Source: Actinomycetes bacterium (GTDB taxonomy: Bacteria > Actinomycetota > Actinomycetes > JAHEKZ01). Taken from it: a stretch of 55,411 nt of DNA. Both the position numbers and the translations under genes were made by a program. Within the stretch, counting starts at the first letter, position 1, and every line of letters begins with the position of its first letter. Shown in pieces: positions 1-9,179 of the stretch. The notes beneath the pieces were generated by a model. The model saw only the letters and a list, made by a program, of their open reading frames with translations, did no database searches and was not told where the DNA came from. The stretch lies in NCBI GenBank assembly GCA_027118455.1, contig JAJAYZ010000027.1, positions 1 to 55,411 of the forward strand. The letters run 5' to 3'.

Positions 1-117
1 AGTACACCACGGTGGGGTTTTGGGGCCGCCTTTATCGCGCCAACAAACCCACACGCTGTTGTCCACAGCAGGGGCAAACGTGCGTCGTCGGGCGATCGCG
101 ACTGGAAGCCCGCGCGC

Positions 118-1094
118 ATGCACGTTGACGTGACCCTCGGCGCCCGCCAGCACCAGCAGCTGCGCGGCATGCTGATGGCCCAGCATGGCGTGGTCTCGCA
201 CCAACAGGCCCTGTCTCTGGGCATCACGCCAAGCTCGATCCGGGCTCAGGTCGCCGCCGGTGTGTGGTCCGTTCTGTCCCCTGGCGCGTACTTCGCGGCG
301 AACGGCAGCCCAGGTCAAGCCTCGCGCTTGTGGGCAGCCCTGCTGGCCTGCGGGGGGGAGGGGGTGCCGTACTGAGTCATGGAACGGCCGCAGAGATCTT
401 TGGCTTCCGGCGTCGTGCCTCCGGCTCACAGATCCAGGTCTTGATTCCGGTGGATCGAATCGAGGTACCGGTTCTGGGAGTCCGGGTGCGTCGGAGCCGG
501 TTGTTGCCCGACAAGGGAACGACGCACCAAGGGTGGCCGATCACGGCGGCTGTTGACACCGTTCTTGATCTCATCGCCGAGATGCGATCGGCCGATGACG
601 TTGTCGCGTTACTCACCGACTCCTGCCGAAGTCTGGTGGTCTGGGCAGAGCAGATACTGAAGACGATGGGGCGACGTAGGCGGCAACGCTATCGGCAGTT
701 CGTCAAGGAGGTTCTAGATGACGTGATCGGTGGCGTTGAGAGCCTGCTCGAGCACAAGTACCTCGTTCGCGTCGAGCGGCCGCACGGGCTGCCGTACGGA
801 CGGCGTCAGGTCAAGGCGCGAGCCCGTGGCCGACCCATACGCGAGGATGCCGAGTACGACGAGTTCGACACGTTGGTCGAGCTCGACGGACGGATGGGGC
901 ACGAGGGCTCAGGGCGGCACCGGGACAGTCGACGCGACAACTCCAACACCGTGGGCAAGAAGGCGACCCTCCGCTACGGCCACGCCAATCTTGAAAAGCC
1001 CTGTGAAGCGGCGATGGAGGTGGCGACGGTACTGACCGATCGTGGGTGGACCGGTCAGATCAAACGCTGCGGCCCCCACTGCCCAGCAACGTGA
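118..1094 (+). pseudogene. DUF559 / AbiEi-antitoxin-like protein, frameshifted
   Basis: The reading frame opens at ATG 118 with a winged-helix-like N-terminal domain (an HGVVSHQQAL segment followed by GVWSVLSPGAY), then hits a stop at 373-375. The rest of the protein continues in another frame from about 350 to the stop at 1092-1094. The C-terminal part carries the family's nuclease-like block (LVELDGRMGHEG, then KATLRYGHANL and RGWTGQIKRCGP). The two frames join at a G-rich run, G7-A-G5, at 352-364; one missing G, or two extra, explains the break. Restored length is about 325 aa, normal for actinobacterial proteins of this type. The function of the family is not settled; the N-terminus resembles AbiEi-type regulators and no partner toxin is adjacent. 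An intact protein of the same type is encoded at 19479-20459. It may be a true pseudogene, a phase-variable gene or a homopolymer sequencing error. Confidence 0.7.
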
Positions 1095-1146
1095 TGGATA
1101 GGGGCCACCGCGACCGCAAACTCACACCTTGCGAGGGGTGGGCGCA

Positions 1147-1638
1147 CTAGCTCGCGTCGAAGGGCGCCGAGGAGTCAACGCGGACCATCAGCTGCTTGCC
1201 GTTCGGCAGCGGGTAGCCGATCTCGGTGCCGATCGACTGACCGTGGACGGCGCCTCCGAGCGGTGACTGAGGCGAGTAGACATCGATCTCGTGGTGACCT
1301 GCCTGCTCGCGTGATCCCAGGAGAAACGTCTCCCTCTCACCGTCGAGGGCTCCGCCGACAAAGGTCACTGACACCTCGTGTCCCACTTGCACAGTTCCGT
1401 CTGCGGCGGACGGCGCACCGACCTGGGCGTTCTCCAAGAGATGCCGTAGCTGCTTGATCCGCGCTTCGAGCTTGCCCTGCTCTTCGCGGGCGGCGTGGTA
1501 GCCGCCGTTCTCCTTGAGGTCGCCCTCCTCGCGCGCCGATGCGATTTTCTGGACCACCTCAGCACGTTTGGTCGTGCTCAGCTCTTCGTACTCGTCCTTG
1601 AGCCGATCGTAGGCATCCTGGGAGAGCCAGGTAGTCAT
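1147..1638 (-). CDS. greA: Transcription elongation factor GreA
   Basis: GreA enters the RNA polymerase secondary channel and stimulates cleavage of backtracked RNA. The 163-aa length is standard. Residues 1-75 form the coiled coil with the acidic tip in AREEGDLKENGGYHAAREE (Asp40 and Glu43 are the tip residues), and residues 85-160 form the FKBP-like C-terminal domain ending with a typical IGYPLPNGKQLMVRV strand. The ATG start is preceded by AAGGAG 7 nt upstream. The DUF4307 gene lies 58 bp upstream on the same strand, the usual greA-DUF4307 / mca divergent arrangement of actinomycetes, so the two minus-strand genes are probably cotranscribed. Confidence 0.96.
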   Translation of the reverse strand: MTTWLSQDAYDRLKDEYEELSTTKRAEVVQKIASAREEGDLKENGGYHAAREEQGKLEARIKQLRHLLENAQVGAPSAADGTVQVGHEVSVTFVGGALDGERETFLLGSREQAGHHEIDVYSPQSPLGGAVHGQSIGTEIGYPLPNGKQLMVRVDSSAPFDAS

Positions 1639-1696
1639 GCGCGTGCTCCTTCGGCAGATCGGTGTTGAACGGAACCTCGCCCATTCGGCTCCTTCG

Positions 1697-2146
1697 TCAT
1701 TCGACAGAACGGCAACTATCGACGAAGGCGCTGCTGGGGCGAGCCGTCACCGGTAGAGCGTAGACGACGTGGGTGTTGGCGCTGTTGCTCGTCACCGGCA
1801 CCTGGGCGCGGCCGACCTCGACGGCCCGAGAATCCAGTGCGCGGACGGTACAGGTGACCTCTGAGCCGGAGGGGAGGTACACATCGAACTCGACGGTAAC
1901 TGAGGTTTCGGTGACGTCGCCGAAACCTGTGGTGCTCCAGCTGACGTCCTGATCCGCCTGCAGCAGGCCGGCCCACACCACCCAGCCGAGGAAGGGAAGG
2001 ACAACGAAGGCGACCACCAGGGCGACGACCAACGGTGACCGGCCCGCTCCGTAGCGACTCCGGAGGTGGCCAAGGTCGGCGCCAGGGGGCAGCGCAACCC
2101 CCCGCAGGTGGCGGGGGACGAGAGGGTCGGTGCCAGGTCCAGTCAC
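1697..2146 (-). CDS. DUF4307 family membrane protein
   Basis: 149 aa. It has a short N-terminal region with the RSRYGAG motif, one transmembrane helix at about residues 32-55 (PLVVALVVAFVVLPFLGWVV), and an extracytoplasmic beta-rich domain ending with Cys near the C-terminus (SAFVDSCRSVE). This is the DUF4307 family, which sits between greA and mca in many actinomycetes; its function is unknown. The start is GTG at 2146. A GACAAT -10-like hexamer ends exactly 6 nt before it, suggesting a leaderless mRNA; an open frame continues upstream but would run into mca. It is divergent from mca with 33 bp between start codons. Confidence 0.8.
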   Translation of the reverse strand: MTGPGTDPLVPRHLRGVALPPGADLGHLRSRYGAGRSPLVVALVVAFVVLPFLGWVVWAGLLQADQDVSWSTTGFGDVTETSVTVEFDVYLPSGSEVTCTVRALDSRAVEVGRAQVPVTSNSANTHVVYALPVTARPSSAFVDSCRSVE

Positions 2147-2152
2147 CTCTCC

Positions 2153-2158
2153 ATTGTC
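2153..2158 (-). promoter_or_regulatory. -10 element of the DUF4307-greA transcript
   Basis: GACAAT on the minus strand, 6 nt before GTG 2146, which predicts a transcript starting at the start codon. Confidence 0.45.
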
Positions 2159-2167
2159 CGGCTCTCC

Positions 2168-2173
2168 TATCCT
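2168..2173 (+). promoter_or_regulatory. -10 element of mca
   Basis: TATCCT ends 6 nt before GTG 2180. There is no Shine-Dalgarno sequence between, so the transcript is probably leaderless; this is also the main reason for choosing GTG 2180. Confidence 0.5.
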
Positions 2174-2179
2174 GTCCCG

Positions 2180-3073
2180 GTGCCACCCTCCCCCCACGCC
2201 GAAGATGGACTTCGGCTCATGGCCGTCCACGCTCACCCTGACGACGAGTCCAGCAAGGGAGCGGCCAGCACCGCCCGCTACGTTGCTGAGGGTGTCTCGG
2301 TGCTGGTGGTGACGTGCACAGGCGGCGAGCGCGGCGATGTGCTCAACCCCAAACTGTCCGATAACCCTGACATTGCTGCGAATCTCGCCGAGATCCGCAG
2401 CAAGGAGATGGACCTGGCCAGAGAGATCCTCGGCGTCCAGCAGGAGTGGCTGGGGTTCGTCGACTCCGGATATCTTGAGGACTACCGGGTGGAACATCGC
2501 GACCAGCTGCCCGATGGATGCTTCGCACGCGTTCCCGTGGAGGAGGCGACACGACCCCTCGTCTCGTTGATCAGGGCATTCCGGCCCCACGTGGTGACGA
2601 CCTATGACGAGAACGGTGGGTACCCGCACCCCGACCACATCATGTGCCACGACGTTTCGGTAGCTGCGTTCGACGCCGCGTCCGTCCCATCAGCGTACCC
2701 CGACCAGGGTGAGCCGTGGCGGCCGCTGAAGCTCTACTACCACCACGGGTTCCACAAGGAGCGGTTCGAAGCGCTGCACACGGGGATGCTGGATGCTGGT
2801 CTGGAGTCACCCTTCAGTAAGTGGCTCGAGGAGTGGGTCGACCGCCCCGAGGACCAAGGACGAATCACCACCAGGGTGCCGTGCGGAGACTTCTTCCCGG
2901 TGCGCGATGACGCACTGCGGGCACATGCAACCCAGATCGACGACGAAGGCTGGTGGTTCGGGGTTCCGCTCGAGGTCCAGCAACAAGCCTGGCCGACGGA
3001 GGAGTACGAACGGGCGCGCTGCGTCCTCGATGTCCCGCTGCCCGAAGACGACCTCTTCGCCGGAATCCGTTGA
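2180..3073 (+). CDS. mca: Mycothiol S-conjugate amidase Mca
   Basis: Zinc hydrolase of the LmbE/PIG-L fold that cleaves mycothiol S-conjugates to a mercapturic acid and GlcN-Ins during detoxification. The N-terminus has the metal and active-site motif AHPDDESSKGAA; a second ligand region YPHPDHIMCHD is near residue 150. The STARY, GGERGD and KLYYHHGFHKER segments are typical of Mca rather than MshB, and the 297-aa length fits. Mca proteins usually begin about 7-20 residues before LRLMAVHAHPDD, which fits the GTG at 2180; ATG 2219 would remove the first strand. A small membrane protein gene follows by 19 bp. The sister enzyme MshB is encoded at 50104. Confidence 0.93.
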   Translation: MPPSPHAEDGLRLMAVHAHPDDESSKGAASTARYVAEGVSVLVVTCTGGERGDVLNPKLSDNPDIAANLAEIRSKEMDLAREILGVQQEWLGFVDSGYLEDYRVEHRDQLPDGCFARVPVEEATRPLVSLIRAFRPHVVTTYDENGGYPHPDHIMCHDVSVAAFDAASVPSAYPDQGEPWRPLKLYYHHGFHKERFEALHTGMLDAGLESPFSKWLEEWVDRPEDQGRITTRVPCGDFFPVRDDALRAHATQIDDEGWWFGVPLEVQQQAWPTEEYERARCVLDVPLPEDDLFAGIR

Positions 3074-3092
3074 CCTCAGGCACAATGGCTGC

Positions 3093-3323
3093 ATGGTTAC
3101 CGTTGCAGGGTTAGGCGTCGTCGCTGTTGCTCGCTTGGCTCAGCAGGCCGAAGAGGCCGACACGAGCGAGATTGGTCCAGGGCTGATCGCCTTCACGATC
3201 GTCGTACTGCTCGCGGTCGCCACCTTCTTCTTGTTGCGATCGATGATGCGTCACATCAGCAAAGTGCCGCCGACTTTCGACAGCGACACGACCGACGACC
3301 CATCAGGTCACGACGTCGGCTAA
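3093..3323 (+). CDS. Small single-pass membrane protein downstream of mca
   Basis: 76 aa with one strong transmembrane helix at about residues 27-52 (IAFTIVVLLAVATFFLLRSM), followed by a basic turn and an acidic cytoplasmic tail rich in Asp and Thr. From memory, a similar small protein follows mca in other actinomycetes (Rv1083 position); no function is known. It is 19 bp downstream of mca and probably cotranscribed. Its last 21 bp overlap the 3' end of the convergent GGDEF-EAL gene. Confidence 0.75.
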   Translation: MVTVAGLGVVAVARLAQQAEEADTSEIGPGLIAFTIVVLLAVATFFLLRSMMRHISKVPPTFDSDTTDDPSGHDVG

Positions 3324-6300
3324 CCGGCGCGGCGCTCGGTCCTGAAGCAGGGCGGTAACGGCACTCGCCGGCATCGGCAGCGCCATCAGGTAGCCCTGAC
3401 CCAGGGTGTAGCCGAGATCGAGGAGTGCCTGACGCTGCTCGGGCGTCTCGACCCCCTCGGCAACGATCGAGGTCAGCCCAAGTGTCTCGGCGATGCTCCG
3501 GATCGTTCGCACCAGGTTGCTGCTGCTTGTCTCGTCGATACCTCCAACGCCCAAGGTGCACACGAACTCCCTGGCGAGCTTGAGCCCGTGCACTGGCAGC
3601 TGCTGAAGGTAGCTGAGTGAGGAGTACCCCGTTCCAAAGTCATCGATGAAGAGCCGAATCCCCAGGTCGGCCAGCTCGCGGAGTCGTTCCATGGTCACGC
3701 CTTCACCGGGCAGGAGCATGGACTCGGTAATCTCCAGAACCAGGCGCGACGGCCGAACTCCGGACTCGGTGAGGGCATCGCGGACCTCCGCGACCAGGGT
3801 GTCCTCTTGTACCTGCCGTGCGCTGAGGTTGACTGTCAGCGTCAGAGCGTCATAGCCGGGAAACTCGCGCTGCCACTGGGCTGCTGCAGCCAACGCCATG
3901 CGCAGCACCTGGTGGCCCAGTGGCACGATCAGGCCGCTCTCCTCGGCAAGGCCGATGAACTGTTCTGGGCCAAGGAGTCCGCGTTCGGGGTGCTGCCAGC
4001 GAACGAGGGCCTCGACACCGACGATTGCATCAGTGGCGAGCTCGACAATCGGCTGATAGTGAACGACGAGCTGCTTCTGGTTGATCGCGTCACGAAGGTC
4101 GGCTGACAGTTGCAGCCGGTCGACAGCTAGTTCGTGCATAGCTGGAGCAAAGAGCGCGTGTCGGTTCTTACCGAGGTTCTTGGCCTCGTACAGGGCGAGG
4201 TCAGCGTTGCGCATGACTGCTTCAGCCGATGTCGCGGATGTGTCGGTGATCGCGATGCCGATGCTCAAACCACTCGAGATGATCGAGTCGCCGACCTCGA
4301 AGGGCTCACGGGCAGAGGCCACAACGCGGTTCGCCACGGCAATGACCTCGTCGTCGCTGGCGATGCTCTCCAGCAAAATGGCGAACTCGTCACCTCCCAG
4401 TCGTGCGACGGTGTCTTCTTCGCGCACTGCCTCGCCGATCCGGTGGGTCATCTGCCGCAGCATGGCATCACCGGCCGCGTGCCCTAGCGAGTCGTTCACG
4501 TCCTTGAAGTCATCGAGGTCGATGAAGAGAACGGCAAAGCGTGACTGGCTACGTGACGTTCGGGAAATGGCGTGCTCAAGGCGGTCGCGAAAGAGCGCAC
4601 GGTTGGCGAGTCCGGTCAATGAGTCGTGGAAGGCTTGGTAGGACAACTGCTGTTCAAGGGCACGGCGTTCGGTCACGTCATGGCAGGTCAACACGAAACC
4701 TGGTTCGTCGTGCTCGATTACTCGGGTGGCGACGACGTCGACGTAGCGGTGTGAGCCGTCACCGGCAAGTAGCCGAAACTCCGATTGCGCAGGACGGTCG
4801 GCGGTGGAGGCCTCGATGATGTCGTGTGCCTTGGCACGGTCCGCCGGGAAGACGGCGTCCAACCAGCTGGTCCCAAGCACGTGGTGGGGTGCCACACCAA
4901 GCAAGCGCTCAGCCCCAGGGCTCAGGTAGCGAATGCTGAGATCGAGGTCGAGCACGGCGATGATGTCTGATGAGTGCTGCAGCATTCGGCGCAGGCGCTG
5001 TTCGCTGGCACGTTCGGCGAGCACGCGTCCCAACCCGATACGTGCCCGAGCAAGGGAGGCTGCTTCGGCGAGCGCAGCCAATGCGGGGGGAGTCTGCGGC
5101 GGAAGTGCAGGACTCGCAGCTGCGACAAGGTAGCCATCCACGGCGCCCTCGTTGTCGGTGAGCGGCCGAGAGGTGATCGCGGTCTCGTCATGAAGCTCAA
5201 GATCGCGGTGAAGAGGGGAAGGGCCGTAGACCATCACGAAGTCCGACGAGATCGCCTCAAGCTGTGCGAGCGACGCGTCGCTCAGCCCAAATCTGCGCCC
5301 GGCAGGCACCGTCTGGGTCACCATGCCACTTGTTCCGTTCCGTCGTACCGCAACGACGTACGACATGGCGCCGGTGAAGAGGTCAGCGGCTGCGTTGACG
5401 ACAGTGTCGCGAATGGTGTCGGGATCGGCGGCTGCAGCAAGAGCCCCGTTGGCGTCGCGGATGACCCGCTCTCGGCGCAGGGTCTCGCGGAGTTGAATCA
5501 CGAGGTCGTTGAGGCGCATGAGTACGAGTCCGAACATGACCAGCGCACCGACGATGATGACCAGGGCACCCGTTGAGGCACCAATGGTTATCTGCCTAAC
5601 GAGCAGGAGCAGCGGGAGGATGGACATCAGCGCGAGCAGCATGACGAAGCGCCAGCGGTTGATGGCTCGCTCAGGGGTGGTGGCGACGACTGGTGCCAAC
5701 ACGGAGGGGTGCAAGGCGGCGGCGCCAAGCCCGACATAGAAGACAAACCATCCGAGGTCCCAGACGGTGCCGTCACGCCAGACATTGGTGATTGTCATGT
5801 ACGCGTACGCAGTGTCGGAGACCAAGACTCCGACCAAGGTCACGACGACGATGCGCATCGAGGTGTTTCGCCCCGAGTCAAGCGCGAACAAGAGTCGGGT
5901 GGCCGCACCGAGCAGCAGGATGTCCATCAGGGGGTACGCGCAAGTGACCAGGGAGGTGGCCACGTCAACATCGGTGCTGGCCAGCGTCGGCTCAATGATG
6001 AAGGTCCACGAGGTGAGTGCGGCCGCTGTGGTGACGATCAACGAGTCGAGCAGAGCGGCGCGGTCACGTCCAGGCGAACGCCGCCGGACCAGCAAGATGA
6101 TGCCGGCGAACAAGAACAGGTAGGACGCGAGGTACAGGTAGTCGAGGATCGAGGGGTAGGGGATGTCGCGCGCGCGAAGACCGACCAGCTCGGGGAACTC
6201 CCAGAGGCTGTCTGCGATGCCAGTCAGTGCGACGCCGATGGTGAGCAGAACCCAAACTGTCTTGGTCGGTGGGCGCTGGATCACGATCCCCAGCACCATC

Positions 6301-6497
6301 GCGGTCACCGTCACGACGGCCATGACCGTCCAGATCAGGCTCTGGCTGTCGCCGGGTTTCCAGGTCCTCGATGTGATCAGCGGGATCGTGTAGAGGATGC
6401 TGACCAGTGCAGCGCACAGCAGGACGTAGACCCACCAGCTATTGCGGCGTGCCCAGCCCACGAAAGCCTCTCTTCCCGGTCCACCCAGTCGGGGCAT
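3303..6497 (-). CDS. Membrane-bound PAS-GGDEF-EAL cyclic-di-GMP protein
   Basis: 1064 aa. Residues 1 to about 335 hold roughly ten transmembrane helices. Residues about 345-490 look like a GAF-type domain and about 500-620 are a PAS domain. The GGDEF motif is at 701-705 with an intact RxxD inhibitory site (REED) just before it. The EAL motif (EALVRW) starts at 829, and the loop-6 motif DDFGTGYSSL is present. Both catalytic halves look intact, so the protein could make and hydrolyse c-di-GMP; which dominates cannot be told from sequence. The membrane region probably senses an external or membrane signal. It is a single-gene transcript, converging with and overlapping the small gene after mca. 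With cheW and a receptor at 54 kb it supports a motile or surface-attached lifestyle. Confidence 0.93.
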   Translation of the reverse strand: MPRLGGPGREAFVGWARRNSWWVYVLLCAALVSILYTIPLITSRTWKPGDSQSLIWTVMAVVTVTAMVLGIVIQRPPTKTVWVLLTIGVALTGIADSLWEFPELVGLRARDIPYPSILDYLYLASYLFLFAGIILLVRRRSPGRDRAALLDSLIVTTAAALTSWTFIIEPTLASTDVDVATSLVTCAYPLMDILLLGAATRLLFALDSGRNTSMRIVVVTLVGVLVSDTAYAYMTITNVWRDGTVWDLGWFVFYVGLGAAALHPSVLAPVVATTPERAINRWRFVMLLALMSILPLLLLVRQITIGASTGALVIIVGALVMFGLVLMRLNDLVIQLRETLRRERVIRDANGALAAAADPDTIRDTVVNAAADLFTGAMSYVVAVRRNGTSGMVTQTVPAGRRFGLSDASLAQLEAISSDFVMVYGPSPLHRDLELHDETAITSRPLTDNEGAVDGYLVAAASPALPPQTPPALAALAEAASLARARIGLGRVLAERASEQRLRRMLQHSSDIIAVLDLDLSIRYLSPGAERLLGVAPHHVLGTSWLDAVFPADRAKAHDIIEASTADRPAQSEFRLLAGDGSHRYVDVVATRVIEHDEPGFVLTCHDVTERRALEQQLSYQAFHDSLTGLANRALFRDRLEHAISRTSRSQSRFAVLFIDLDDFKDVNDSLGHAAGDAMLRQMTHRIGEAVREEDTVARLGGDEFAILLESIASDDEVIAVANRVVASAREPFEVGDSIISSGLSIGIAITDTSATSAEAVMRNADLALYEAKNLGKNRHALFAPAMHELAVDRLQLSADLRDAINQKQLVVHYQPIVELATDAIVGVEALVRWQHPERGLLGPEQFIGLAEESGLIVPLGHQVLRMALAAAAQWQREFPGYDALTLTVNLSARQVQEDTLVAEVRDALTESGVRPSRLVLEITESMLLPGEGVTMERLRELADLGIRLFIDDFGTGYSSLSYLQQLPVHGLKLAREFVCTLGVGGIDETSSSNLVRTIRSIAETLGLTSIVAEGVETPEQRQALLDLGYTLGQGYLMALPMPASAVTALLQDRAPRRLADVVT

Positions 6498-6617
6498 GAC
6501 TAATCCCCGGCTTTCCTACGCCAACGGTAGGCATCGGCGCGATCGGGGCCGAAGTGAACCGCGGCCCGGCCCAGACTTTCCGGCTCGGCTGCCCTCGCCA
6601 AGACGGTGGGGTGGCCT

Positions 6618-6623
6618 CAGAAT
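6618..6623 (+). promoter_or_regulatory. Possible -10 element of the DUF255 gene
   Basis: CAGAAT ends 6 nt before GTG 6630, the same spacing as at other leaderless genes in the window. Confidence 0.35.
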
Positions 6624-6629
6624 GATCAG

Positions 6630-8639
6630 GTGACGAACCTCCTCGCCGGATCGGCCAGCCCATACCTGCTGCAGCACGCCGAGAACCCGGTCGACTGGGT
6701 GCCGTGGGGGGCGGAGGCGTTCGCCATGGCTGGTCAGCGGAATGTCCCCGTGCTGCTCTCCGTCGGGTACGCGGCCTGTCATTGGTGCCACGTCATGGCT
6801 CACGAGTCCTTCGAAGACCCTGAGATCGCCGCGATCATGAATGAGCGATACGTGTCGGTGAAGGTCGATCGCGAGGAGCGCCCGGACGTCGACGCGGTCT
6901 ACATGGACGCGCTTACTGCCATGACCGGTCACGGCGGCTGGCCGATGACGGTGTTCCTCACGCCAGAAGGCGAGCCGTTCTACGCCGGCACGTACTTTCC
7001 GCCGCGTCGACGTGGAGAGATGCCTGGGTTCCCCGACGTGTTGATGGCTGTCTCGGGCACCTGGCGCGAGAGGTCCGACGATGTACGCCACCAGGCGTCC
7101 GAGGTGCTCCATCGCATCGAGCAGATGCGCGCGACGCCCAGCGACGGTGTTGGCGAGCCGCCGACATCGGAAGACTGCACTGCTGCTCTGGGCGTGCTCA
7201 CCAAGCAGTACGACTACGCTCGTGGTGGGTTCGGCAGCGCCCCTAAGTTCCCCCCGAGCATGGTGCTGGAGTTCTTGACCAGGCACCACGCGCGCACCGG
7301 GTCAGCGGATGCTCTCCTCATGGCCGAGGGAACGTTGCGCGCCATGGCCTCCGGTGGGATCTACGACCAGCTGGCTGGCGGCTTCGCGCGCTACAGCGTT
7401 GACTCCCAGTGGGTAGTACCGCACTTCGAGAAGATGCTGTACGACAACGCCCTTCTGGCTCGCACCGCCCTCCACATTGGCCAGGTTTCTGGGCGTGAGC
7501 TGGGGTTGCGCATCGCCGACGAGACCGCCGACTTCCTCCTGGCCGATCTTGCTACTTCCGAAGGTGGATTCGCTTCGGCGCTGGACGCCGACACCGAAGG
7601 TGTCGAGGGGCGTTACTACGTCTGGACGCCAGGCGAGCTGGTCGAAGTACTGGGCGAAGCCGACGGACGATGGGCAGCCGACCTGCTGGCAGTAACCCAG
7701 GAGGGAACGTTCGAGCACGGTGCCTCAACGCTGCAGCTGCTCGCCGCACCGGACGATCCTGAGCGCTGGCGACGTCTACGCAACCAACTACTGAACGCCA
7801 GGACGGCACGGACGCCACCGGCGCGGGATGACAAGGTAGTCACCGCCTGGAACGGCCTCGCCGTTGCGGCATTGGCCGAGATCGGCGCTGTTCGCCAACG
7901 CCCTGAGCTCCTGGACGCGGCCACTCGTTGTGCCGAGCTGATCTGGAACCTGCATTGGGCCGACGGGCGTCTGCTACGGGTGTCCCGGAGCGGCGTTGCG
8001 GGGCAGGCGCACGGCGTTCTGGAGGACTATGCCGCCACGGCGGAGGGGTGGCTCACGCTCTTCCAAGCCAGGGGTGACGTGCGGTGGTATGAACGCGCTC
8101 TGCTCGTGCTGGATGCCGCTCTGGAACGCTTTGCGGATGGCTCAGGCGGCTACTACGACACTGCAGCAGACGCCGAGAAGCTGGTCCGCCGTCCGCAGGA
8201 GTGGACCGACAACGCGACCCCCTGCGGTCAGTCTGCTCTCGCGAGCGCGGCACTCATGGCCTCGGCGCTGGGCGGCAATGCCACTCACCGTGATGCTGCT
8301 GAGCGGCTGCTCGGCGCCGCCGCTCACCTGACAACGCGGGCACCGAGGTTTGCCGGCTGGTGGCTGGCCACAGCCGAAGCTTGGGTAGATGGCCCGCGAG
8401 AGATCGCGGTGGTGGGAGAGCCTGGCGCCGCCCGGGAAGCATTGGCGGAGGCGGCTTGGTCGTGGCCAGCGCCCGGCCGGGTCGTGGCTGTTGGCGCACC
8501 GGGTGAGCAGGGCGTTGGCTTGCTCCGGGGGCGATCGGGCCCGGAGCCACAAGCGTGGGTCTGTCGAGGGTTCCGCTGCGATCTGCCAACCGTCGACCCC
8601 GAGCAGGTCGCGGAACTGCTCCGAGGTGCGCCAGAGTGA
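6630..8639 (+). CDS. DUF255 thioredoxin-domain protein (YyaL / SPATA20 family)
   Basis: 669 aa. The N-terminal thioredoxin-like DUF255 domain (about 1-165) has the family's [14 protein letters not shown] block and the Cys pair in [13 protein letters not shown], followed by [12 protein letters not shown] and [11 protein letters not shown]. The remainder is a six-hairpin-glycosidase-like alpha/alpha barrel with [12 protein letters not shown] and [11 protein letters not shown]. Family members are conserved but not biochemically assigned; names such as thymidylate kinase are wrong. GTG 6630 gives the usual [12 protein letters not shown] beginning; GTG 6606 is an alternative. The universal stress gene starts 4 nt after the stop, so the two form an operon. 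The position matches Rv1084 in M. tuberculosis. Confidence 0.9.
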   Translation: MTNLLAGSASPYLLQHAENPVDWVPWGAEAFAMAGQRNVPVLLSVGYAACHWCHVMAHESFEDPEIAAIMNERYVSVKVDREERPDVDAVYMDALTAMTGHGGWPMTVFLTPEGEPFYAGTYFPPRRRGEMPGFPDVLMAVSGTWRERSDDVRHQASEVLHRIEQMRATPSDGVGEPPTSEDCTAALGVLTKQYDYARGGFGSAPKFPPSMVLEFLTRHHARTGSADALLMAEGTLRAMASGGIYDQLAGGFARYSVDSQWVVPHFEKMLYDNALLARTALHIGQVSGRELGLRIADETADFLLADLATSEGGFASALDADTEGVEGRYYVWTPGELVEVLGEADGRWAADLLAVTQEGTFEHGASTLQLLAAPDDPERWRRLRNQLLNARTARTPPARDDKVVTAWNGLAVAALAEIGAVRQRPELLDAATRCAELIWNLHWADGRLLRVSRSGVAGQAHGVLEDYAATAEGWLTLFQARGDVRWYERALLVLDAALERFADGSGGYYDTAADAEKLVRRPQEWTDNATPCGQSALASAALMASALGGNATHRDAAERLLGAAAHLTTRAPRFAGWWLATAEAWVDGPREIAVVGEPGAAREALAEAAWSWPAPGRVVAVGAPGEQGVGLLRGRSGPEPQAWVCRGFRCDLPTVDPEQVAELLRGAPE

Positions 8640-8643
8640 GGGC

Positions 8644-9123
8644 ATGACAAACGCCAACCCCGCCATAGACCCGTCGATCGTTACCGATGCCGTCGTTGTC
8701 GGCCACGACGGGTCCGATGACTCAGCACGAGCAGTCCGTTGGGCTCACGCAGACGCAGATCGACGAGGTGTTCAGCTGGTCGTGCTGCGGGCCTGGTCGC
8801 TCAAGACAGCGCCGCGACCGGCGGGAGCCGACCTCAGCTACGTACCCATTGAAGACGAGTTCGCGTTGGCCGTCCGGGACGCACTGACCGCCGACCTCGA
8901 AAGGGTTCTCGGGGCAGAGGCGATCGCCGATCTGGTGCCGCTCCCCGTCCACCGCCCGGCCGAGGAGGCGCTGGTCGAGGCCTCCCGGAACGCCGCTGTC
9001 ACTGTTGTCGGCGCCCGCGGCGCCGGTCTGGCCCGCTGGCTTGGCTCAGTGACGGCATCGGTCGTCCGGCACGCCAACGGTCCGGTTGTGGTCGTCCCAC
9101 AGGGCGGGGGGCCAGCTGCCTGA
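8644..9123 (+). CDS. Universal stress protein, single UspA domain
   Basis: 159 aa with one UspA domain: first strand DAVVVGHDGSDDSARAV and a C-terminal nucleotide-binding region GARGAGLARWLGSV then GPVVVVP. The G-x2-G-x9-G(S/T) ATP motif is shortened here to G-x2-G-x7-GS, so nucleotide binding is likely but not certain. The ATG is 4 nt after the stop of the DUF255 gene, implying coexpression. Members typically respond to stress or hypoxia; no ligand can be assigned. Confidence 0.9.
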   Translation: MTNANPAIDPSIVTDAVVVGHDGSDDSARAVRWAHADADRRGVQLVVLRAWSLKTAPRPAGADLSYVPIEDEFALAVRDALTADLERVLGAEAIADLVPLPVHRPAEEALVEASRNAAVTVVGARGAGLARWLGSVTASVVRHANGPVVVVPQGGGPAA

Positions 9124-9150
9124 CGCTCGCTGGGCGCGAAAGCACTTGCC

Positions 9151-9174
9151 GTAATCCAGTAATCAAGTAATCTA
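9151..9174 (+). repeat. Three tandem copies of an 8-bp GTAATCNA unit
   Basis: The unit reads GTAATCCA, GTAATCAA, GTAATCTA in register. The third copy contains the -10 hexamer of the following gene, so it could be an operator as well as promoter sequence. Confidence 0.7.
9168..9173 (+). promoter_or_regulatory. -10 element for the gene at 9180
   Basis: TAATCT ends 6 nt before ATG 9180; TTGCCG at 9146-9151, 16 bp upstream, is a fair -35. The predicted transcript is leaderless. Confidence 0.55.
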
Positions 9175-9179
9175 GCTCC

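Noticed and set aside
5709..6503. A 264-codon plus-strand open frame opposite the membrane region of the GGDEF-EAL gene
   Set aside because: Composition dominated by Asp, Arg, Gly and Gln without any motif; shadow of the real gene.
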